Assembly: GCA_016721465.1 (NCBI GenBank)
Contig: JADKIA010000028.1
Location: 62,001 to 126,000 of the forward strand
DNA from: Ideonella sp.
GTDB lineage: Bacteria; Pseudomonadota; Gammaproteobacteria; Burkholderiales; Burkholderiaceae_C
Length of the DNA: 64,000 nt
Direction: 5' to 3'
The notes under the pieces are model-generated. The model saw only the letters and a program-made list of their open reading frames with translations, made no database searches and was not told the DNA's origin. Both the position numbers and the translations under genes were made by a program. Below, one piece after another: positions 26,940 through 35,926 of the stretch (the first letter of the stretch is position 1; each line of letters opens with the position of its first letter).

Positions 26940-27827
26940 TCATCGTTTGGCCCGTGCGCGCATCTCGGCCACCTGCTCGGGCGACAGGCCCAATGCGGTG
27001 GCCATCGGGCCGGGCACGCTGGGGTCCCAGGCATGCCGCGGGCCCAGCGTGATGCCACCGTCCACCGTGAGGTGCGTGCCGGTGATGAAGCCCGACGCGT
27101 CGCTGGCCAGGAACAGGGCCGCCTCGGCGATGTCCAGCGGCTGGCCCGAGCGACCGATGGGATTGGCCACACCACTGCGCTGCGCCACCTGCTGGGCCAG
27201 CGCGGCGGCCTGCGGTGTGTCCATGCCGAACATGCGGCCGAAGATGGACGTGGCGATGAAGCCCGGCACGAGGGCGTTGATGCGGATGCGGTGCGCCGAC
27301 AACTCCGCCGCAGCCACCTTGGTGTAGTGCAGCACGCCGGCCTTGGCCACCGAGTAGGCCAGCGGCGCCCAGCCAGCCTCCAGCGCGGAGATCGACGACG
27401 TGTTGATGATCGAGCCGCCGCCACGCCGGATCAGGTGCGGCGTGGCGAAGCTGGCGCCGGCCGCCACCGAGCGCAGCAGCACGGCGTGCGTGGCGTCCCA
27501 GCCGGCGGCATCGAAGTCCTGCACACCCGCGGGGCTGCCGCCGTGGCCGGCGTTTGAGAACAGGATGTCCAGGCCACCGAACTCGGCCACCGCCAGCTCG
27601 ATGGCGGCCTTGATCTGCGGCGGATCGGACACGTCGCAATGTGCGAAGCGCACCCGGCCGGCAAAGCGCTCGACCAGCGCACGGCCGGCTTCGTTCTGGA
27701 TGTCGGCGGCCAGCACGCGGGCGCCTTCTTCGACGAAGCGCTCCAATGTGGCCAGGCCGATGCCGGAGGCGGCGCCGGTGATCACGGCCACCTTGTTTTC
27801 AAGACGGAGGGAGGGGGTTGCGCTCAT
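26940..27827 (-). CDS. Short-chain dehydrogenase/reductase
   Basis: This is an NAD(P)-dependent alcohol/ketone oxidoreductase of 295 residues. Classical SDR motifs are present: TGAASGIGLAT (cofactor loop), LFSNAG, the catalytic Ser in INTSSISAL, and YSVAK with the Tyr/Lys pair. It ends with a 30-residue extension (WDPSVPGPMATALGLSPEQV) beyond the usual TVDGG end. The start MSATPSLRLENK is preferred over an upstream ATG 14 codons earlier, which has no similarity. It is 39 bases upstream of the Baeyer-Villiger-like monooxygenase on the same strand. A joint oxidation of an alcohol to a ketone and then an ester is plausible. Confidence 0.92.
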   Translation of the reverse strand: MSATPSLRLENKVAVITGAASGIGLATLERFVEEGARVLAADIQNEAGRALVERFAGRVRFAHCDVSDPPQIKAAIELAVAEFGGLDILFSNAGHGGSPAGVQDFDAAGWDATHAVLLRSVAAGASFATPHLIRRGGGSIINTSSISALEAGWAPLAYSVAKAGVLHYTKVAAAELSAHRIRINALVPGFIATSIFGRMFGMDTPQAAALAQQVAQRSGVANPIGRSGQPLDIAEAALFLASDASGFITGTHLTVDGGITLGPRHAWDPSVPGPMATALGLSPEQVAEMRARAKR

Positions 27828-27936
27828 CGGTGGGCCCTGTTGGATGAGTGCCCAGTGTGCGCGGGCCAATCGGTCGCGACCATCCGTGGCGACCCGGCCC
27901 GGGCCGCCTTGTCTTGCCGGCCAGGCGGTGGGCCGG

Positions 27937-29526
27937 TCAGCGGCAAGCGGCCTTTGCGGACCAGGTCGCTGCCAGACCCAGGTCGCGCAGGTTGCCGCCG
28001 GGGTCGACGAAATAGGCGTGGTTGTCGGTGGACGACACGCCCAGGTAGACGTTGGTGCCGGTGTAGCGCCGATAGTAGTAGGGCGCCGAGGTCAGCGAGC
28101 CCTGTCGCCGTGGCGCGAAGTCGGCCGGGTAGCTGTCTTCGGCCCAGTTGAGCAGGCAGTCGACCTCGGCGTTGGACAGCACCTCCGAGGCCGGTAGTGT
28201 GCTGCCCGTGGCGCTGCTGGAGCGTGCCGAGCAATTGCCGGCGGCGTCGCATGCTGACACGGAATAGGTGTAGGCGGTGGCGGCCCGCAGGCCCGTGTCG
28301 GTAAAGGCCGTGGTGGTCACGCTGGCCAGCTGCACCTCGCTGCGGTAGACCTTGTAGCTTGTCACGCCGACGTTGTCGCTCGACGCGGTCCAGCTCAGCT
28401 TGAGCGTCGTGGCGTCGGCGGCCGAGGCCTTCAGGCCCGTGGGGGCGGTTGGGGCCGACGCGTCGACCACTTCAATGCTGATGCTGGCGCTGGGGCCGAA
28501 GCCGTTGGCATTGCTGCCAGCCACGCTGTAGCTGGTCTTGGCCGTGGGCGAGACCGTGCAGGTGGCCCCAGAGGTGCCGGCGCAGGTGCCACCGGTCCAT
28601 GTGTAGGCGGTGGCGGCGGGGCTGCAACTGGCGGTGAGCGTGGCGTTGCTGCCCAAGGCAAGGACGGTGGTGGACGCGCCCAGCGTGCATTGGGGCAGGG
28701 CGTTGTTGGCGCGCAGCACCGCGCCATAGGTGGCCAGCGCGGTTTCGACGTTGGCACTGTTGGTCATGAAGCCGCCGTGGTCACCGGTGGGGTCGTCGAT
28801 GAACAGCACCACGGTGGCCCCGTACTTGGTCACCCAGTCTTTCGCGGCCAGCATGCCCGCGCAGCCGTTGATGGTGGGATCAGGATCGCGCTCGCCGCAG
28901 TACATGGCCCAGCGCATGCCGCTGAACGGCAGGCTGCCGAACAAGCCCGAGGCAATCTGTTGGTTGGGCGGGTAGCCGGAGGCTGCGGTGCCAGCGTTGG
29001 ACAGCACCAACCCGAAGTACTTGCTTGACGTGCCCGTGTTGTCGAGCACCGCCACTGCGTAACTGTTGGCCGACCCGCGCGAGAACCCGGTGAACAACAC
29101 CGTGCCGGCCTTGACGCCCTTTTGCTTCAGGTACGCCGAGATCAGCGGATACATCTGCTCGGGCCGGTAGTAGTCGGAGGTTTCATCACCGCCGCCAAAC
29201 CACCATTGCAGGGTGAGCACAGCGTAGCCATACTTCTCGGCATAGGGCTGCCACAGGTAGGCCTCGCTGGTGGCATAGGCTCCATGGCCATGCAGCGCGA
29301 CGATGACGCCGGAAGATGCCGTCCAGCCTGCGGGTTGCCACCAGATCGAGAAGGACTGGTTGTCGGTGGTGTTGCGGATCTCGGCATTCTTTGCCACGAG
29401 TGCGGCATAACGCGTTGCATCATTGGTCTGCGCCTTGGCCAGCAGACTGGTCGAATCGGCCAGTGCCGCCAGTGGCAGCAAGGCCAGGGCGATGCACATG
29501 AAAAGTCTGCGCCAGGTCTTGAGCAT
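27937..29526 (-). CDS. Secreted alpha/beta-hydrolase esterase with FN3 domain
   Basis: This is an exported esterase or depolymerase-like enzyme of 529 residues. A signal peptide covers MLKTWRRLFM and a hydrophobic core ending LAALA. The catalytic domain carries GVIVALHGHG (oxyanion region) and the nucleophile elbow LFTGFSRGSANS. Asp and His candidates occur in FIDDPTGDHGGF. An Ig-like segment follows (LGSNATLTASCSPAATAYTW), then a fibronectin type III domain (PTAPTGLKAS to YTYSVSACDAAGNC). The C-terminal 80-residue module (EVDCLLNWAEDSYPADFAP to NLRDLGLAATW) recurs on secreted proteins of this lineage. The substrate may be a polyester or an esterified polysaccharide; the next gene encodes a glycosidase-like protein. 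Confidence 0.85.
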   Translation of the reverse strand: MLKTWRRLFMCIALALLPLAALADSTSLLAKAQTNDATRYAALVAKNAEIRNTTDNQSFSIWWQPAGWTASSGVIVALHGHGAYATSEAYLWQPYAEKYGYAVLTLQWWFGGGDETSDYYRPEQMYPLISAYLKQKGVKAGTVLFTGFSRGSANSYAVAVLDNTGTSSKYFGLVLSNAGTAASGYPPNQQIASGLFGSLPFSGMRWAMYCGERDPDPTINGCAGMLAAKDWVTKYGATVVLFIDDPTGDHGGFMTNSANVETALATYGAVLRANNALPQCTLGASTTVLALGSNATLTASCSPAATAYTWTGGTCAGTSGATCTVSPTAKTSYSVAGSNANGFGPSASISIEVVDASAPTAPTGLKASAADATTLKLSWTASSDNVGVTSYKVYRSEVQLASVTTTAFTDTGLRAATAYTYSVSACDAAGNCSARSSSATGSTLPASEVLSNAEVDCLLNWAEDSYPADFAPRRQGSLTSAPYYYRRYTGTNVYLGVSSTDNHAYFVDPGGNLRDLGLAATWSAKAACR

Positions 29527-29593
29527 CCGGGTTCCCCAGGTTCGTTGCGGTGTACGGTTGGTGCAATCGAGCGTGCTTGAGAGCTCCCCGGGC

Positions 29594-31330
29594 CTACGGC
29601 AGCTGGTAGGCCAGCCGGTAGCGCGCGCTGCGCAGCATCTCATCGGCACTGCTGCCGTAGCCGACGTAGACCAGCGTGCCTGTGAGCCCGGTGAGGTCCA
29701 TGCCGTTGATCGGCGTGAGCGTCAACGCCGGTGGCAGATTGCCCTTGAACACCGCCGGCAGTTCGCCCGTGGTCCACGAGGCCCAGCCCTTGCCGTCGTA
29801 GGCGAACCAGGTGTTGCCGCCGACCAGCGCAGCGACATGGATCGTGCCGGCGTTGCCCACGTCGGCGGCGGCGATGGTGGTGTTCAGCGTCACACTGTGC
29901 GCGGTGACTGCGCCGTTGGCACTGGCCGTGGTGTTGAAGCTTGCTGCCTTGGGTGTCAGGCGCAGCAGCACGCTGGACTTGGCTGGCACGCTCAGTCGCG
30001 TGCCCGAAAGCGCGGTCGTTGCCAGCCCCGAGGCGCTGTCGCTGACCGTTGAGACGCTGCCGCGGTAGTCGGCCAGTGTCCTGCCGTCGGAGAAGCTTGG
30101 CGTGATCGTCGCTGCTGTCGATTGCGGGTTGGCGACCAGCAGCGCGCGCGCGCCGCCGGCATCCTCGGCGGCCATCAGCGTCACGCCGCTCGGCCCGCCG
30201 CTGGTCTGCAGTGCGAATCGGTAGGCAGTGAAGTCGCGCCACAGCGAAAAGGCATCGGCCACCTTTTTCGGGCGGCCGTCGCCATTGAACAGACCGTAGA
30301 ACTCCTGTGCGTTCGGCGCCGGGTCGGTGCCCCGATAGAAGGTGGACTGCGACACGCCGCCGAGTTGCAACTGCATCCATGCCGCCGTCATGTAGGCCGC
30401 GCCCTGGGCGTTGTAGCGCAGGGCGCTGGTGGCCGAGCCGGCGCTGGCGTTGGGCGTGTTCCATTCGGTGATGTGCAGTTCCACGGCGTTCAGACCGCGG
30501 CTGTCGAGCTCGGTGCGGTAGAACTTCGCGCAGCTCAGGTAGGTGGCTGCGTCCGTGCCGTAAACGTGATAGGACAAGAAGTCCATCGGCAGCGACTTGG
30601 CCTTCACCTGGTCAAGCAGGCTGCGCACCTTGGCCTGGCCGGCCGCGGCCAGGCAGCCACTGGGGGCCCAGCCCGGACCGCCGATCTTCAGCGTTGGGAA
30701 GGCGCTGCGCAGCGCCTTCGCGGTCTGTTCGTAGAGTTGGTTGAACTCGTCGGTCGTGCGGCCGCTGGGCCAGAACTGTTCGTTGTCTGGTTCGTTCCAG
30801 ATCTCGACGAAGCGGAACGACGAGCGGTAGCCGTTCCACTGGCCTTCGCGGTAGTGGCGCAGCACCTGCACGGCGGCTTGCACCCAGTTGGCCAGCTGCG
30901 TCGTGCTGGGTGGCGTGACGTTGTTCCAAGAATCGCCGAGCCGAAAGTAGGGCTCGAAACCACCGGCCAGGATGGCGGCATACACCGAGTCGCTGCTGCG
31001 CTGGTAGGTGCTGTCCTGCACGCCGCTGAAGTTGAAAGAGGCCTGCGACGACGGGTCCTTGCTGCGCTCGGGGTACAGCGTGGCCATGTCCAGCGGGCCG
31101 TAGTAGTCGTGTGTACGCACCAGCGTGACGCCACGCTCCTGGTAGGCGGCGGTGACGTCGGTATTGCCGGCCTCGCCCTGCGGCGACGGGCCGATGTTCA
31201 CGCCCAGCAGCGGCTGCACCAGCACGCCGCTGCGCGTGCCGATGGTCACCGTCGTGGTCTGGGCCGCGGCCGCCAGGGCGCTCAGTGCAAGGGCGACGCC
31301 GGCGGCAGCGCGCAGGATGCCGAAGGGCAT
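29594..31330 (-). CDS. Secreted GH39-like glycoside hydrolase
   Basis: This is an exported retaining glycosidase-like protein of 578 residues with a signal peptide (ILRAAAGVALALSALAAAAQ). The TIM-barrel domain has FVEIWNEPDNEQFW, which holds the acid/base Glu after Asn, and LHITEWNTPNAS, which holds the nucleophile Glu; this is the clan GH-A pattern of GH39 xylosidase-type enzymes. A beta-sandwich follows, then a C-terminal segment (GGNTWFAYDGKGWASWTTGELP). That segment resembles the end domain of some PKD/esterase proteins of this lineage. The substrate is uncertain: xylan, alginate or exopolysaccharide are all possible. The esterase gene lies 67 bases downstream on the same strand, so the pair may act together on an esterified glycan. 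Confidence 0.82.
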   Translation of the reverse strand: MPFGILRAAAGVALALSALAAAAQTTTVTIGTRSGVLVQPLLGVNIGPSPQGEAGNTDVTAAYQERGVTLVRTHDYYGPLDMATLYPERSKDPSSQASFNFSGVQDSTYQRSSDSVYAAILAGGFEPYFRLGDSWNNVTPPSTTQLANWVQAAVQVLRHYREGQWNGYRSSFRFVEIWNEPDNEQFWPSGRTTDEFNQLYEQTAKALRSAFPTLKIGGPGWAPSGCLAAAGQAKVRSLLDQVKAKSLPMDFLSYHVYGTDAATYLSCAKFYRTELDSRGLNAVELHITEWNTPNASAGSATSALRYNAQGAAYMTAAWMQLQLGGVSQSTFYRGTDPAPNAQEFYGLFNGDGRPKKVADAFSLWRDFTAYRFALQTSGGPSGVTLMAAEDAGGARALLVANPQSTAATITPSFSDGRTLADYRGSVSTVSDSASGLATTALSGTRLSVPAKSSVLLRLTPKAASFNTTASANGAVTAHSVTLNTTIAAADVGNAGTIHVAALVGGNTWFAYDGKGWASWTTGELPAVFKGNLPPALTLTPINGMDLTGLTGTLVYVGYGSSADEMLRSARYRLAYQLP

Positions 31331-31492
31331 GTGGGGTCTCTCCCGTCTGGACGACGATCAGGGGACGCCAAATCAATTGGCGCTGGCCACGATTTTGGAA
31401 GTCCGTGCCTGCGCGCTACCGCTGGAAAAGCCGTGTTCTGCGGGCGCAAACGTTGGGATTGAGCCGCCGCTTGAGGCCAGGCGGCAGGCCAT

Positions 31493-32383
31493 TCACAACA
31501 AGGGGTCCAGTGAGGCGCGCCAGACCGCCGCCAGCTTTCCGTAGCCGTCGCTGGTGGGGTGGATCTCGTTGATGAAGTCGCCGGATTCGTTCTCGGCGGC
31601 GGGGTCGGACGGCAGCAGCGCGGCCGTGCGCGTGTCCACGATGTGCAGCGCACATGCCGGGTCGAGGGCCTGCTGCGCCGCCACCAGGCTTTGCAGCAAC
31701 TCGGCCAACCGATCGATCAGCCGCGCGGCCAGGGGCGCCCAATCGGTTTGCGGCACGTCGTAGCGCGCCAGCCAGGGCTGCAGCCAGGGACCGAAGCCCA
31801 GGCCGGCGCCAGACGGCCGCGGCACCAGGTGCGCATAGGTGTGGAACAGCATGGGCGTGAGGCGGTTCTGCCCGCCATTGCGCGCCGCGACCAATTGCTT
31901 GAACACCGCGCTCAGGTGATCGGCGAGCTGTGTCCAGCCAGGCGCACTGATGTAGTCGTCCATCGATGCGGGCGCGGCCGGTCGTTCCTTGGGCGCGGCG
32001 AGCAGCCGTTGCTTGGCCGGCTTGCTCGGCGGCACCCCCACCGCATCGATCAGATCGTTGCCACCACCGGACACCATGATGGCTTTCCAGCGGCGCGACA
32101 AGGGCCCGGCCAGCTGGCGCAGGAACATCCTGTCGGTGGTGGTGCTGGTCATGTGCTGCAGCACATGGCCAGGGCGCGCGCAATCGACGATCACGGTCGA
32201 CTTCGACAACACCATCTGCAGCGGCACATTGCTGGTGAAGGCGGGTGGGAACGCGCCGATCGAGAACCACGAGTCGCCCTGCGCCAGGATGGCCGCGGCG
32301 AAGTGCTCGAACGGAAAGCTGCCGATCTCGCCGCCGCCTTGCACCTGCGAGGGGTCGATCACAAGCGCGCGGATGTCGGGCAT
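31493..32383 (-). CDS. SGNH/GDSL-type hydrolase
   Basis: This is an esterase-family protein of about 296 residues with all GDSL/SGNH blocks: ILAQGDSWFSIG (block I Ser), IMVSGGGNDLID (block III Gly/Asn) and FINEIHPTSDGYGKLA (block V Asp/His). It has no leader peptide, so it is probably cytoplasmic. MPDIRALVIDPS is taken as the start; an ATG four codons upstream is also possible. Such proteins in Burkholderiales are often annotated as hypothetical. The substrate is unknown. It lies between the GH39-like gene and livF, all on the minus strand, but the 160-base gap upstream of the glycosidase's neighbour suggests separate transcription. Confidence 0.82.
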   Translation of the reverse strand: MPDIRALVIDPSQVQGGGEIGSFPFEHFAAAILAQGDSWFSIGAFPPAFTSNVPLQMVLSKSTVIVDCARPGHVLQHMTSTTTDRMFLRQLAGPLSRRWKAIMVSGGGNDLIDAVGVPPSKPAKQRLLAAPKERPAAPASMDDYISAPGWTQLADHLSAVFKQLVAARNGGQNRLTPMLFHTYAHLVPRPSGAGLGFGPWLQPWLARYDVPQTDWAPLAARLIDRLAELLQSLVAAQQALDPACALHIVDTRTAALLPSDPAAENESGDFINEIHPTSDGYGKLAAVWRASLDPLL

Positions 32384-32475
32384 GGGAATCTCCATTGGGC
32401 AGAAGCGCCCAGGGCGACTTTAGGCCATGCGCTGGCCGAGCAGGTGGATCAAGCTGGGGATGGCGCGCGGCGGGC

Positions 32476-33186
32476 TCAGACGCTCAGGTAACGCTCCACC
32501 ACGTCCGTGTCGTCCTGCAGCGCGTGGCTGTCGCCCTGCCAGGCGATGCGGCCCTTCTCGACGATGTAGTGGCGGTCGGCCAGCGGCATCAGCGGGCGCA
32601 GGTTCTTGTCGATCACGATCATCGCCATGCCTTCGTCCTTCAGCCGTCGCACGCAGTTCCAGATCTCCAGTCGGATCAGTGGGGCCAGGCCCTCCGTGGC
32701 CTCGTCCAGCAGCAGCAATTTGGGGTTGGTCATCAGCGCACGGCCCACGGCCAGCATCTGCTGTTCACCGCCGCTCATCTTGCCGGCGAGCTGGCTGGTG
32801 CGCTCCTTCAGCCGCGGGAACAGCGCGAACACGCGTTCCAGCGTCCAGGGCGTACCGCCCGCGTTGCGCAGCGAGGCTGTGGCCACCAGGTTCTCGCGCA
32901 CCGTGAGGTTGGGGAACACCTGCCGGCCCTCGGGCACCAGGCCCACGCCGGCTCGGGCGATGCGGTAGGACGGCAGGCCCACCAGCGCCACACCGCCGAG
33001 CTCGATGCGGCCTGCACTGGGTGCGAGCAGGCCCGACAGGCACTTGATCGTGGTGGACTTGCCCATGCCGTTGCGGCCCAGCAGCGTGATCACCTCGCCG
33101 GCACCCAGCGAGAAGTCGAGGCCGAACAGCACCTGGCTGCTGCCGTAGCCGGCCTCCAGGCCCTGGACGCGCAACAACCCGGTCAT
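32476..33186 (-). CDS. livF: Branched-chain amino acid ABC transporter ATPase LivF
   Basis: This is one of two ATPase subunits of a Liv-type importer. The 236 residues include Walker A GRNGMGKST, signature KMSGGEQQMLAVGRAL, and Walker B LLLLDEATEGLAP. LVPEGRQVFPNLTVREN is diagnostic of LivF. The start overlaps the livG stop by four bases. The likely substrate is a branched-chain amino acid or, as in many Burkholderiales, an aromatic or urea-type compound; the regional aromatic catabolism supports the latter only weakly. Confidence 0.95.
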   Translation of the reverse strand: MTGLLRVQGLEAGYGSSQVLFGLDFSLGAGEVITLLGRNGMGKSTTIKCLSGLLAPSAGRIELGGVALVGLPSYRIARAGVGLVPEGRQVFPNLTVRENLVATASLRNAGGTPWTLERVFALFPRLKERTSQLAGKMSGGEQQMLAVGRALMTNPKLLLLDEATEGLAPLIRLEIWNCVRRLKDEGMAMIVIDKNLRPLMPLADRHYIVEKGRIAWQGDSHALQDDTDVVERYLSV

Positions 33187-33950
33187 GCCTCCAGCCCCTC
33201 CTCGCCGAGGTAAGCCGCACGCACCTCCGGGTGCGCGCGAATTTCCTCGGGCGTGCCGGTGGCGATGACGCGGCCATAGACCAGCACGCTGATGCGGTCG
33301 GCCAACGCGAACACGGCCTTCATGTCGTGCTCCACCAGCAGCACCGGGTACTCGCCGCGCAGTTGCTGCAGCAGCGCCACCATGGTGTCGGATTCGGCAC
33401 CGCTCATGCCCGCCAGTGGCTCGTCCAGCAGCAGCACCTTGGGCTGCAGCGCCAGCGCCATCGCCAGCTCCAGTTGGCGGTGCTCGCCGTGTGCCAACAC
33501 GCGGGCCGGGCGCTGGGCCTGCGTGGCCAGGCCCACGCGGGCCAGTGCGGCCTGCGCCTTGTCCATCACCTGCGCTTGTCGATTCAAGGGGCGCCAGCTG
33601 CCGAAGGCGTGGCCCAGGCCAGCGGTGTCGCGCGACATCACCGCCAGCGCCACGTTCTCCAGCGTGCTGAAGTCCGGGCAGAACTGCGTGATCTGGTAGG
33701 AGCGGCCCAAGCCGCGGCGTGAACGACCGGCCACGGGCATGCGGGTCACGTCCATGCCGGCCAGCAGCACCTGGCCCTCGTCGGGGAAGTGTTCGCCGGT
33801 GAGCTGGCCGATCAGCGTGGTCTTGCCCGCACCGTTGGGGCCGATCAACGCATGCACCTCGCCGGGCAGCAGCGTGAGGCTCACATGGTCGGTGGCGGTG
33901 AGGCCGCCGAAGCGCTTCACCAGGCCGCGCGTCTCGAGGACGGCGCTCAT
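33183..33950 (-). CDS. livG: Branched-chain amino acid ABC transporter ATPase LivG
   Basis: This is the second ATPase of the Liv importer, 255 residues from MSAVLETRGLVKRFGG. Walker A is GPNGAGKTTL, the signature LAHGEHRQLELAMAL, and Walker B VLLLDEPLAGMSG. GRSYQITQFCPDFSTLENV is a LivG hallmark, and LVYGRVIATGTPEEIRAHP ends the protein. The start overlaps livM by four bases and the end overlaps livF, so the cluster is tightly coupled. It is very close in layout to other Burkholderiales liv operons. Confidence 0.95.
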   Translation of the reverse strand: MSAVLETRGLVKRFGGLTATDHVSLTLLPGEVHALIGPNGAGKTTLIGQLTGEHFPDEGQVLLAGMDVTRMPVAGRSRRGLGRSYQITQFCPDFSTLENVALAVMSRDTAGLGHAFGSWRPLNRQAQVMDKAQAALARVGLATQAQRPARVLAHGEHRQLELAMALALQPKVLLLDEPLAGMSGAESDTMVALLQQLRGEYPVLLVEHDMKAVFALADRISVLVYGRVIATGTPEEIRAHPEVRAAYLGEEGLEA

Positions 33951-34924
33951 TTCGAACCGCCCCGCTCGCGCACCAGCGCCCAATCATGGAAGCTGCCGTA
34001 CAGCCCCTTGCGCAACAGCACCACCACCAGCACGATGGCGATGCCCAGCGGTGCCATCCAGTGCGTGGTCCAGGCGGCCAGGCCCTCTTCCAGCAGCAGA
34101 AAGGCCAGTGCGCCGACGACAGGCCCGACCACGGTGCCAATGCCTCCGAGGATGACAATCACGATCAGCTCGCCCGACACCGTCCAGGCCGTGTACGACG
34201 GCGACGCATACAGCGTGAGGTTGGCCAGCAGGAAGCCCGCCAAGGCGGCGATGCAGGCCGCGATCACATAGATGGCGAGCTTGAAGCGCAGCGTGTGGAA
34301 GCCCAGCGACTTCATGCGCCGTTCGTTGGCGTGGATGCCGCGCAGCGTGTAGCCGAAGCGTGCGTGCACCAGCCGCCACGAGCCATACAGCACGGCCAGC
34401 AGCACGCCGAAGGTGAGCAGGTACAGCTGCGTGGCCGACGTGAGGTCGAGCGGTGCCAGTGCCGAACGCGCGCCCAGACGCAGGCCGTCGTCGCCCCCGT
34501 ACTGCTTGAGCGAGATGCCCAGGAAGAACATCATCTGCGCGAACGCCAGCGTGATCATGATGAAGCCCATGCCGCTGGTGCGCAGCACCACCAGGCCAAT
34601 CAGGCCGGCCACCAGCGCCGCGCCACCCAGGGCCGCGCCCAGGTGCAGCCAGCCGTTGTGGATTTCATGAAAGCCCATGATGGCCGCTGCATAGGCGCCC
34701 AGCGCCAGGTACATGGCGTGGCCAAAGCTCACCAGGCCGGTGTAGCCAATGAGCAGGTTCAGGCTGCAGGCCGCGATGGCGTAGACCATGATGCGGCCGA
34801 ACTGTGTCAGGTAAAAGGGCTGGTTCAGCGCCGCCGCCAGCACCGGCACCGAACCCAGTCCGATCAAGAGCACGGCCACGACCCAGAAGCGCGGCGAGCG
34901 GATGGAGATGGTTTCGGGGAACAT
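33947..34924 (-). CDS. livM: Branched-chain amino acid ABC transporter permease LivM
   Basis: This is an inner-membrane permease of 325 residues with about nine hydrophobic helices. The LivM signature NLLIGYTGLVSFGHAMYLALGAY occurs in two parts, NLLIGYTGLVSFGH and AMYLALGAYAAA. RMKSLGFHTLRFKL and GGIGTVVGPVVGA form the cytoplasmic coupling loop. The start MFPETISIRSP is preferred over an upstream ATG that would add 12 residues. It is 7 bases downstream of livH. Confidence 0.94.
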   Translation of the reverse strand: MFPETISIRSPRFWVVAVLLIGLGSVPVLAAALNQPFYLTQFGRIMVYAIAACSLNLLIGYTGLVSFGHAMYLALGAYAAAIMGFHEIHNGWLHLGAALGGAALVAGLIGLVVLRTSGMGFIMITLAFAQMMFFLGISLKQYGGDDGLRLGARSALAPLDLTSATQLYLLTFGVLLAVLYGSWRLVHARFGYTLRGIHANERRMKSLGFHTLRFKLAIYVIAACIAALAGFLLANLTLYASPSYTAWTVSGELIVIVILGGIGTVVGPVVGALAFLLLEEGLAAWTTHWMAPLGIAIVLVVVLLRKGLYGSFHDWALVRERGGSK

Positions 34925-34931
34925 CGCCAAC

Positions 34932-35852
34932 TCAGCCGTGCTTGACGGGGAACAGCCCATCCGGTTTGAACGCCAGCACCACGGCCATCAGCAGGTAGAT
35001 CAGCATGGACGCCAGTGCCGGGCCAGCGGCCTGCGCGAGGTTGCCGTCCATCACGCCCATCATCCAGATGGGCAGGAAGACCCGGCCCATGGTGTCGACC
35101 ACGCCGATGATCAGCGCGGCCAGGAAGGCACCGCGGATCGAGCCGATGCCGCCGACGATGATCACCACCAAAGTTTGAATCAACACCGTTTCGCCCATGC
35201 CCGATTGCACCGAGAAGATCGGGCCGGCCATCAGGCCCGCCAAGCCGGCCAGGCCGGCGCCCAGGCCGAAGATCATCATGTTCAGCAGCCGGATGTTCAC
35301 GCCCAGTGCGGCCACCATGGGCGCGTGCGTCGCGCCGGCACGGATGAGCATGCCCACACGCGTGCGGTTGATCAGCCAGTAGAGAAACGCGGCCACCGCC
35401 AGCCCCACCGCGATGATGGCCAGGCGATAGGAGGCGTAGTTGAAGCCCAGCAGCACCACCGTGCCATCGAGCCAGGGCGGTACCTGCGAGTACAGCGGGC
35501 TGGCGCCCCACACCATCTTCACCGCCTCGTTGAAGAACAGCACCAGGCCGAAAGTGGCCAGCACCTGATCCAGGTGGTCTCGGGCGTACAGCCCGCGCAG
35601 CGCAATGCGGTCCACCGCAATGCCCACCAGCATGGTGCCCGGCACGGCGGCCAGCGCGCCCAGCAGGAACGAGCCGGTGGCGTTGCTGGTGGCGGTGGCG
35701 ATGAAGGCCCCCACCATGTACAGCGAGCCGTGCGCCAGGTTGACGAAATCCATGATGCCGAACACCAGCGTCAGGCCCGCCGCCAACAGGAACAGCAGCA
35801 CGCCGAGTTGCAGGCCGTTGAGCAATTGGGTCAGGATCAGTGCGGTGGTCAC
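34932..35852 (-). CDS. livH: Branched-chain amino acid ABC transporter permease LivH
   Basis: This is a partner permease of 306 residues from a GTG start (VTTALILTQLLNGLQLGVL), which fits the family N-terminus better than an ATG 20 codons upstream. Signatures are AAGLTLVFGIMDFVNLAHGSLYMVG in two overlapping segments and VVIIVGGIGSIRGAFLAA as the coupling loop. Eight hydrophobic helices are evident. It is followed by livM with a 7-base gap and lies 74 bases downstream of livK. Confidence 0.92.
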   Translation of the reverse strand: MTTALILTQLLNGLQLGVLLFLLAAGLTLVFGIMDFVNLAHGSLYMVGAFIATATSNATGSFLLGALAAVPGTMLVGIAVDRIALRGLYARDHLDQVLATFGLVLFFNEAVKMVWGASPLYSQVPPWLDGTVVLLGFNYASYRLAIIAVGLAVAAFLYWLINRTRVGMLIRAGATHAPMVAALGVNIRLLNMMIFGLGAGLAGLAGLMAGPIFSVQSGMGETVLIQTLVVIIVGGIGSIRGAFLAALIIGVVDTMGRVFLPIWMMGVMDGNLAQAAGPALASMLIYLLMAVVLAFKPDGLFPVKHG

Positions 35853-35926
35853 GGGGTGGTGAAACTCAAGAAAAAGGGCGCGATCGGTGCAGCATCGCGC
35901 CCACGGGTTCAAGCGGCAGCGTCAGC

